DNA of 25,680 bases. It comes from Apostichopus californicus. Lineage: Eukaryota; Echinodermata; Holothuroidea; Aspidochirotida; Stichopodidae. Below, piece after piece: positions 18,993-25,680 of this stretch (position 1 is its first letter; each line of letters begins with the position of its first letter). The stretch is from assembly GCA_020650975.1 (NCBI GenBank), contig JAIPMN010001751.1, positions 8,503 to 34,182 on the forward strand, given 5' to 3'. The notes below the pieces were generated by a model that was given only the letters and a program-made list of their open reading frames with translations, made no database searches and had not been told where the DNA came from. The position numbers and the translations under genes were made by a program.

Positions 18993-19645
18993 TTGAGATA
19001 CAGTACTGTATACCAGTTGGCAGGAGCAGAACACTGCATGTTCATCAGCACATTTAATGTAGGTGGTCAATGTGCTTTAAAGTATTGACATTCATAAACC
19101 AAGATGATCACCCTTAAGATCATATCAATGTTGTTATACTAAACTGCACAAGACAGGAAACAACTGAAACTGACAGGATTCGTGCTGAATGTTTCCTTAT
19201 TTCATTTATCGATGGTATACTATTAGAGCACCTCCCAAGTTACTTGTATCTTCTTTATATTAAGGAACTCTACTACTACAGTACAGGTCTGCAAGTGCAA
19301 CTACAACTACTATACATGCTATTTAACACATCCCTAAGTGCTGTAACCACAAAGCCAGTTGGCCTTGTGATTCCTTGCCACATATTTTTGCTCAAATTCC
19401 AAATAACTATCTGACTAATGTAGAGCAAGTGAGTTAACTTTGTCCAAGTATAAAGTGAGAACCAGAAAAGATCAGACATTTCCAGCTTTATTGTAGCATT
19501 CCCTTATGGGCTTCAGCCATTTCATTTACTGGTAAGGAGTTTAAAGTATAGAAGTTTAATTCCAAAATGTTGCAATATCCAGAAAGAAAAGTCTTCTTGG
19601 GTGAAATATAGACCCAGAGATGTATGAATAAAAGGACATTTTCTT
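18993..19645 (+). repeat. Large inverted repeat, left arm
   Basis: Starts TTGAGATACAG and ends GGACATTTTCTT. It is the near-identical reverse complement of 21293-21812. Long blocks match almost base for base, for example TTATCGATGGTATACTATTA and TTGCAATATCCAGAAAGAAA. Relative to the right arm it has about 105 extra bases (about 19263-19367, including AACCACAAAGCCAGTTGGCC) and about 24 extra bases (about 19610-19633). The extra part resembles the dispersed phrase AACCAGAAAGCCAGTGGGC at 24979, which suggests the right arm lost it. Confidence 0.92.
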
Positions 19646-21292
19646 CTAACAATTTTGAGCTAGGAGATCAGCCATGCACCTTGCAACTATCCCTTTAACA
19701 CTTGTTATTAATGAATGAGAGCTCTACATGACATTGTTTATACACTGTGAAATATTTTCACAACTTACTGCCAAAGCAAAAGTCATCTAATATAAATCAT
19801 AGAGAAAATGGCAAATTTGAGATAACCTGTTGATCCCTTGAGCCCATTTTTACACTATATGAGATCAGAGGATGAAAATAAGAGGGGTATACTCATACAC
19901 ACAGCATCATGACTGCAATGATTCCTTTCACTTTCAGCACGGAATCTAAACCTGGCAAGTTGGTAAGACTAGAGAGCACATTAGTGTTTTTGAGAAGATT
20001 CAACAAGAAAACTGCAAACAAGTATTTTAAGCATTGACAGTTATAGGACTACAATTGATTAGCTACACATAGCAAAGTTCATTAATGAAGACATACCTAT
20101 CAAGTACCAAGTTCATCCATGACATCCAAACTGTACATTTGTCACTTCAATTTTACAGAATTAAACCTCAAATGACCTTTGACCTCCACTAATTTCAATT
20201 GTGGTAACTTAATTTGTTGACCAAGAGGGATTTACATACATAATATGTATTAACATAAGTTGAGCCCCTTTAACTAAGAGGAGCTTTCTGGGTTGTGGTT
20301 AGAGTTTTCAGTATACACATACAAAGTATCAATGGTTACCCAACCTCTAATTTTAGAGTTACAGAGCATACAATGTTGACTTTGACCTCTACTGCCCTCA
20401 AATGATATTCAAGCTCAGCCAGTTCTAAAGGGATTCTTGGACTCACCAAGAGGGATTCTTGAACTCACCAAGAGGGGTCTACAACCCCCATCCCCCCTGC
20501 CCCCTCACTTTTTGAGTTACCATGTTAATAAGGTTTTTACATTCTTACTTCTGCTGACCTCTGACTTACACCAACTTCAACAGGGTTCTCTACATACCAA
20601 ACAGGGTCTACATGTTTACAAACTTAAGTCACTCACACCTCAACTTAATACTTGCCTGCCTATGTGAAGCATGTAACCACAAAGACCTTAAATGGGATCA
20701 ATTCACATTCTAGCACACTACACATTAACTGTACAATTACAAATTTCTCCATTGAAACAGACCTTACTGACAAGCACACATTTCACTACTCCTTAAAGCA
20801 ACAAATGGAGGCATCACTATTGTATGCCAAAGCAATCATGAACCAGAATAGTTAGAAGAGCTTTATAGCAGACCATTGTACCAGTGAAAGGAAAACAATG
20901 CATTTCCTAGTAAAGACAAATCTTCCAATGAGGTTTCTCCTTACCAGGTTCAAAATAATGTCATGGAGTTTGAAGATCAGTCAATGAAAGGTAGCTTGTT
21001 TACTTTCATTTGGGCATTGAGAAATGATGAAATACTATTAATTTGAATCAGGAATAAATGTCACTCCTGTATATAAAAGATTTTCATTTTTGGAAGTATT
21101 GTGTAGCATACAGTATATGGTCATATCAGGGCATAAGGATTTAATTTTACCTTTTAAAAATAAGTATTTCAAGTAGACTGCAAGACCATAATAACCAAAT
21201 CTACAGTCTGGTGTACAGCACACTCTTACTAGAATAGTTTGTGTAAACTTCTATATATTTGTATGTAACATTTTAGTGCATTTTTCACAAGC
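19646..21292. other. Spacer of the large inverted repeat; holds TGACC cluster 6
   Basis: The 1.65-kb spacer contains TGACC-family modules at about 20130-20650 (TGACCTTTGACCT at 20173-20185; TTGACTTTGACCTCTACTG at about 20374). It also has a 22-bp direct duplication with units starting at 20431 and 20453 (GGATTCTTG-ACTCACCAAGA). No gene was recognised. Confidence 0.7.
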
Positions 21293-21812
21293 AAGAAAAT
21301 GTCCTATATTTCACCCAAGAAGACTTTTCTTTCTGGATATTGCAACATTTTGGAATTAAACTTCTATAAGTTAAACTCCTTACCAGTAAATGATATGGCT
21401 GAAGCCCATAAGGGAATGCTACAATAAAGCTGGAAATGTCTGATCTTTTCTGGTTCTCACTTTATACTTGGACAAATTTAACTCACTTGCTCTACATTAG
21501 TCAGATAGTTATTTGGAATTTGAGCAAAATATGTGGCAAGGAATCACCTAATAATATAAAGAAGATACAAGTAACTTGGGAGGTGCTCTAATAGTATACC
21601 ATCGATAAATGAAATAAGGAAACATTCAGCACGAATCCTGTCAGTTGTTTCCTATCTTGTGCAGTTTAGTATAACAACATTGATATGATCTTAAGGGTGA
21701 TCATCTTGGTTTATGAATGTCAATACTTTAAAGCACATTGACCACCTACATTAAATGTGCTAATGAACATGCAGTGTTCTGCTCCTGCCAACTGGTATGC
21801 ACTGTATCTCAA
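21293..21812 (-). repeat. Large inverted repeat, right arm
   Basis: The reverse complement of the left arm, shorter by about 130 bases because of two gaps. Point differences are few, so the duplication looks recent compared with the other repeats in the window. Its outer end (21812) touches the start of the inverted-repeat-bounded unit at 21810, so the two structures share a boundary. Confidence 0.92.
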
Positions 21813-22041
21813 TTTTTAAGTTAACCACTTCTTGTTTGACTGAATACACTCCCTTGAAAATTGGCTCCTAAGCCCTCACCAGCCACAGTACAAAGTAAGC
21901 CGACATTGATTACGTAATATGCTTGAAATTCCATGACGTCAGGGAGGAACAACTCAATCGAGCAGTAGCCCTTTCTCTGTACAAACGCTGTACTAATGAG
22001 CAATCAGTAGACAACAATTTCATTACAATTTCTCAACCAAA

Positions 22042-22343
22042 ATGATAGAAATAAAAGCAGGTTCAATGGCAGGGCAGCAGCCTTTTGATCCAATATCAAC
22101 AGCAGAGGAATTACAGGCATTAAAAACGTAAGAGTTAACAGGGAAGAAGAGGATCGTGTGGCAACTGTGCGATAATGCCTATACAGAGGGGGAGTGTGTT
22201 TGTTGCCACGAAGTGGATAATTTTACGAAGCTTCTTTCATCCCAGAATGCTGTTTAACAGTCAATACAGACTTTGAAACCGTTTGCCAAAATAAAGCGAC
22301 ACTAAGGGCTACCTTAGTATGTGTATTTTGGTATGTAATTTAG
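22042..22343 (+). pseudogene. P2X7-like ballast domain relic (zinc-cysteine domain), broken
   Basis: From an ATG at 22042 the frame reads FDPISTAEELQALKT, then an in-frame TAA (22129-22131), then ELTGKKRIVWQLCDNAYTEG, ECVCCHEVDNFTKLLSSQNA and a second TAA (22255-22257). One frame over, it continues NTDFETVCQNKATLRATLV to a TAG at 22341-22343. The pattern W-x2-C-x-N, TE-x-EC-x-CC-x-E, then F-x2-VC-x4-L-x2-A is that of the cysteine-rich intracellular (ballast) domain of P2X7 and of the many stand-alone P2X7-like genes in marine invertebrates. The second Cys of the usual C-x-NC is Ala here and spacing is shortened. One stop plus a frameshift mark it as a pseudogene. Alternatively, GTAAGA at 22128 could be a splice donor. 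Confidence 0.6.
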
Positions 22344-22344
22344 A

Positions 22345-22560
22345 TCCTCCTGCAAGCAGGAACTCGCGATTAAGCCATAATTGGCTTATCAAAGCTGCAA
22401 GCTGACCGAAGTCAGTCTCTTAGATTCATATTTTAACGTCCATGATTATGAATTGTCAACAACTCTGTAACTGGACGACAAACATTAATCTTGGAGTGAC
22501 TCGAACTCGAGACCTTATGATTGAAAGGCACCGGCTTGAACCACTGAGCTAACTCTCCCT
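22345..22560 (-). mobile_element. tRNA-derived SINE
   Basis: On the minus strand the head begins GGGAGAGTTAGCTCAGTGG (from 22559), containing an RNA polymerase III A box (TTAGCTCAGTGG, 22552-22541). A B box GAGTTCGAGTC (22508-22498) follows at a normal spacing. The anticodon arm and T arm do not fold properly, so this is not a working tRNA gene. A tRNA-unrelated body follows down to about 22345. It contains three small hairpins (on the plus strand: CCTGC/GCAGG 22349-22360, TAAGCCA/TGGCTTA 22371-22388, CTGAC/GTCAG 22402-22415). No target duplication was seen. Confidence 0.68.
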
Positions 22561-22935
22561 AGTGATGAGGAACAACATCTGTGGCCACACAAGCAACATT
22601 CCATTTGAATTGGATATGAAGTTTAGCCTAAGTCTGGCAAGGCAAGCTGTTTACTTAACGTGACAGTCAGCCTACATTGTAACTATTACTTTAGTGTACC
22701 GTAGGCCTAGCTTAAGTGTGCTTGTTTGGCGTAGCCAAGCCCTCTTTTACGAAAATTTTATGAAAAAAGAACTCTTGATTTTTTCGTAACTATGACCTTC
22801 AGGTGCCTCGTTAATATTTTAAACTGCATTGGGCTTATAGGAAATTGCAAGGCCTTCTAAAGTTCTAGCCCTAGCAACAACAGCTGAATATATTTTCCAC
22901 AGGGAGTCTACCACACAGAAATTGACTTTGTTATG
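22561..22935. other. Interior of the inverted-repeat unit, nothing recognised
   Basis: Between the SINE head and the right inverted repeat I see no coding pattern or known repeat. ACGAAAATTTTATGAAAAAAG near 22749 and TTTTTTCGTAA near 22777 form a weak inverted pair. Confidence 0.4.
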
Positions 22936-23428
22936 AGAGTTATTCCTCTCTGATGTCATCAATTTGGCATTTCAAGCATATTACAGAATCAATGGTGGCC
23001 TACTGTGTACTGTGGTGAGGGCTTAGGATCCAATTTTAAAAGCGAGCGTATTCAGTCAAACAGGAAGCGGTTCACTAAAAAATTGAATATCAGAGAGTTT
23101 TGAGGTTACTGAAAAATATAAATTGTCTTTGATACCTGCCTTCATTATTCCTTGAAGCAGCTAGAGTCCAACTCCAGTTGGTTCACTGCCTCCAGTCACT
23201 ACAACCCTGCATTTGACATGTCACTTGTGGTTATTAATACTAGTGTGAACCAGAAAATCAACAGGCTAAGAATATCCTTGCCAAGTTTTTTTATGAGACC
23301 ATGTGTTTCATGTAACATTGCACACAATTTCAACCTATTTACTTTGAATGACCCTTCCATCTCCACATATAACAATAGAGTTCTGATCTACTGTACACAT
23401 CAAGCATCAAGTTCATTAAAACCTTAAT

Positions 23429-23469
23429 TATCTCATCTCCTTACATGTAATGCATAAGGAGATGAGATA
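23429..23469. repeat. Perfect 15-bp hairpin with 11-nt loop
   Basis: The left arm TATCTCATCTCCTTA (23429-23443) is exactly complementary to TAAGGAGATGAGATA (23455-23469), with loop CATGTAATGCA. It sits at the junction between forward-oriented and reverse-oriented TGACC-family sequence, so it may be the terminal hairpin of the inverted copy. Confidence 0.85.
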
Positions 23470-23477
23470 TTTTACTT

Positions 23478-24300
23478 AGTGGGTAGGTGCCTGACCAAGT
23501 AAACTTGCGCCTGTGTGATTGATGATGTCATGGGTCAAAGGTCATGGGTCAAAAAGTCAAGAAACCTAAAAATTGGATTTAGCCATTTTCTGCCTGTCAA
23601 CAGGTAGGGAAAAGGCAATAAACCTAAGAATATGAAGAGAATAATGAGATGAAATTTCAAATTGGACAGATTAGGTTTACAGGGTCAGGTTCAGGGTTAC
23701 AGGTCAATTAAGGTCAACGGTCAAATTGGCCTAAACTGTGCGAAAAAGTGTTGTGAACTCCTACACCGTAAGTTTGATCAAGTTCAGGCTTGGTGGGTTG
23801 GTGCCTGACCATGTATACTCATGCCCTCTTGTTACTATTTGTGGATCTTCACATCAGATATGATGTTTAATCAAGTTTCAACTTTGGAACTATCATGAAT
23901 TATCAAGCTTGCAAACTTTGACTTCTGTTGCCTGCAAGAAATGTCTGCACTTCACAGAAAAGAACAAAGTTCTTGTACTCACTAAATTGGATCTAAATAC
24001 TTATTAAGTAGCACGTCAAATCAAGTCAATTGAAGTTTACTTTTTGTGTTAAAGAGCTTAAAATTCATTCAAGGTGCACTTCTTGAGTTATCAAATTCCA
24101 TATTGACCTCAAGTGACCTTTTACCTCTGACGAGTTTGATAGGGTTTGTGCACTCACTAAGGTGGATCTACTGTACATACCAAGTATGAAGTTCAACAAA
24201 GACACATGGTATTGTGATTATTGTGTTCACAAGGTTCTCGGACTTTTGACTTAATATGGCCTTTGACCTCCACAGTAGGATTCTTGACAGCTTATCAAGG
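23478..24300 (-). repeat. TGACC-family repeats, first part inverted
   Basis: From 23530 the sequence has GGTCAAAGGTCA (23533-23544), the reverse orientation of the core motif. The minus-strand reading TTTATTGCCTTTTCCCTACC and TGTTGACAGGCAGAAAATGG matches the modules at about 10290 and 11970. A phrase TGGGT-GGTGCCTGACCA occurs at about 23480 and again at about 23800, a direct repeat about 320 bp apart. From about 23830 to 24300 the modules return to the plus orientation, with GTGACCTTTTACCTCTG (24113) and GGCCTTTGACCTCCAC (24259). Confidence 0.72.
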
Positions 24301-24964
24301 AGTTCATAACATAATTCAGTGTCACAATGTTAGCTTACAAGTGCAACATTCATTCACACAATAAACTCAATGTGTAGGAAAGAACAGAAGGAGCCAAGTG
24401 CTTGTTTTAAATTTGAGATAGATAGCCACACTACCCTTCACAATAAGTCTTCCAGGCATGCTTGAGACATTGGCACTAAGTTCTTGACTAAGTACTGTGC
24501 ATAGAACTCAAATTCTCCAAAGTACCTTGCAAAGGTGCAACCAGCGAAATTGACTAACCAAGTTAACTTGCAGCAAAAGTTGAACTTCATATAATGCAGG
24601 TCTGAAATCTAACGGTCGTCCGAAAGTCTGTGATGATGTGTTGGACAACCAATTCCTCTCTTTGAACTTGTCCGATAGACAAGTAGATTTTTCCCAAAAT
24701 TGAATAGTTCACTAACTGAACCCAGAAATTACATCATGAAATATTCCCCAGAAGTAGTCATAGAAAGACAATGGTATTGCCATTCATTCATCATTGATAC
24801 ACAAAAATAAAAAAAAGAAAAGTTTTGGGTACTTTCCACTTGAGGGGGTATTTTTCATATGGTTCAACACCAATGTAGTATCACGCATGTAATATCATAT
24901 ACAGAAGTGTTCAAGTGATCATCTGATCAGCATCGTGCCGATTCTTGCATAATCGGGACATAAT
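24300..24964. other. Intron sequence with no recognised element
   Basis: I see no coding pattern, tandem repeat or transposon end in this stretch. A poly-purine A-rich run lies near 24804-24820. Confidence 0.45.
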
Positions 24965-25475
24965 CGGAATCAGTAACCAGAAAGCCAGTGGGCTTATTGT
25001 GATTCCTTGCCAATTGAGATTATAATCCCAAGCTTTCGTCATTGTTGATTAAATTGATCAGCAAGGTTCCTTCACTGACTGTGGACCTACCTACTAAATA
25101 TGTTAACTTACCAAGTTTACAAGTTATATTTAGCAAAAATCAACTAAAGCCCTACCCCCTAATAAATGTGCATAATATCACATTGAACATACTGTACATT
25201 ATCATGTACCCTCTATCTACCAACACCTTCATGCAAAGTATGATTCAATTCTGAAATTGTTTACATTTGACCCTGTGACCTCATTAATATTCTTGAGATG
25301 AGAACCAAAATCAAAAGGGCTCTTCTACTCACTATGGCGCATATATGTACCAATTATGACTGCAATCCAACTTGCCGTTGTTCAGTTACCGTGTTTACAA
25401 GCTATATTAGAGAAAATAAACTTAAGCCCCGCCCCCTAATAAATATGCATAATATCAATTTGAACATATCTTAAA
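24965..25475 (+). repeat. Second copy of the composite repeat found at 10441-11020
   Basis: Begins AACCAGAAAGCCAGTGGGCT and GTGATTCCTTGCCAATTGAG. It then has two modules with AGTTTACAAGTTAT, CCCCCTAATAAATGTGCATAA (about 25154), GACCCTGTGACCTCATTAAT (about 25270), GTTGTTCAGTTACCGTGTTT (about 25377) and CCCCCTAATAAATATGCATA (about 25432). Order and orientation equal the first copy, with scattered substitutions and a longer first module. Confidence 0.88.
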
Positions 25476-25680
25476 GCAGCAATTTGCGTTGATTCTCAAG
25501 ATTTTCCAATACTAGGATACTATACCAATGACGTAAACTAAGCTAACTGTAAAGTTTCAACTCAAACTATCCCCGAAAAGTGCAAAAAATATGACATTTT
25601 CTGATTTTCGTATTTTGAATCTTTGACTTCGATAGACTCCTCCCACTTGTAGGAACCTTGTGAATATGTATAACGGACAA
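25476..25680. other. Window end, possible start of another repeat
   Basis: TTAAAGCAGCAATTTGCGTT at 25471 marks an abrupt change from the composite repeat to different sequence. It may be the end of another element that continues beyond the window. Nothing more can be said. Confidence 0.3.

Larger units (their letters stand above)
21810..23085. mobile_element. Unit bounded by about 150-bp inverted repeats, carrying a P2X7-like relic
   Basis: The left end (21810-21955) and the reverse complement of the right end (22936-23085) align along their length. Shared blocks are CAATTTTT-AGT-AACC, CTTGTTTGACTGAATAC versus CCTGTTTGACTGAATAC, CCTAAGCCCTCACCA, ACAGTACA-AGTA-GCC and TAATATGCTTGAAAT. Identity is moderate, roughly four fifths by eye. 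Between them lie a broken P2X7-ballast-like coding segment and a tRNA-derived SINE. The arrangement is that of a DNA transposon with long terminal repeats, but I found no clear target duplication and no transposase. It may instead be a foldback duplication of flanking DNA. Confidence 0.6.
9490..25680 (-). other. Presumed STK11 intron 1 and upstream region (at least 16 kb), repeat-rich
   Basis: Upstream of exon 2 I searched the minus strand for the first-exon kinase motif (a glycine loop like GEGSYGKVKE and the VKILKKKKL block) and found nothing. The first coding exon is probably beyond 25680. The space is occupied by degenerate repeats, two DNA transposon-like units, a large inverted repeat and one pseudogene, described separately. 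Unassigned stretches of note are 15090-16880 and 17140-18420, where I see only AT-rich sequence, an ATCATGATATC-rich palindromic patch near 17480-17516 and an (ATC)6 run at 18113-18130. Confidence 0.65.

Noticed and set aside
21810-21820. TTAA target duplication for the P2X7-like unit (piggyBac or Kolobok type)
   Set aside because: TTAA occurs near the left end, but the right end reads CTAAAAAATTG, so a matching duplication is not present.
22485-22560. A functional tRNA gene on the minus strand
   Set aside because: A and B boxes are present, but the anticodon loop has eight bases and the T stem does not pair. It is the head of a SINE.
25042-25254. Plus-strand 70-codon frame near the window end
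   Set aside because: It lies wholly in the second copy of the composite repeat and is not open in the first copy.

Overview
This window is nuclear DNA from an animal with spliced genes and many transposons. On the minus strand it carries five consecutive coding exons of the serine/threonine kinase STK11 (LKB1). They correspond to human exons 2 to 6, and their lengths (84, 90, 133, 137 and 128 nt) match the human exons as I remember them. The diverged protein, the CR1-like LINE carrying an SGNH-esterase segment, the hAT elements and the P2X7-like domain relic suggest a marine invertebrate, perhaps an echinoderm or hemichordate. That placement is inference; no species can be named from the sequence.

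Layout, left to right (the kinase gene reads right to left): 1-514 is part of intron 6, with no exon seen. Exon 6 is 515-642, intron 5 is short, and exon 5 is 1027-1163. Intron 4 (1164-7128) is filled mostly by a broken plus-strand CR1-like LINE (about 1660-6332). A 1376-bp non-autonomous hAT element (2590-3965) has jumped into that LINE's endonuclease region and left a perfect 8-bp target duplication. Exon 4 is 7129-7261 and exon 3 is 7641-7730. Intron 2 (7731-9405) is a minor-class (U12) AT-AC intron with near-consensus 5' site and branch site, and it also holds a 129-bp minisatellite. Exon 2 is 9406-9489.

From 9490 to the right edge I find no further kinase exon, so this is read as intron 1 (at least 16 kb) and possibly upstream sequence. 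It is packed with an old repeat family built of roughly 130-190 bp modules. Each module carries TGACCTTTGACC, which is a DR1-type nuclear-receptor half-site pair. Other occupants are a second hAT element (12398-13991) with a near-perfect target duplication and a large near-identical inverted repeat (18993-19645 against 21293-21812). Abutting the latter is an inverted-repeat-bounded unit (21810-23085) that holds a broken P2X7-ballast-like coding segment and a tRNA-derived SINE.

The only gene that looks functional is the kinase. Every other coding-like stretch is a transposon remnant or pseudogene. The most interesting items are the U12 AT-AC intron, the P2X7-like domain within inverted repeats, and the DR1-bearing modular repeats.
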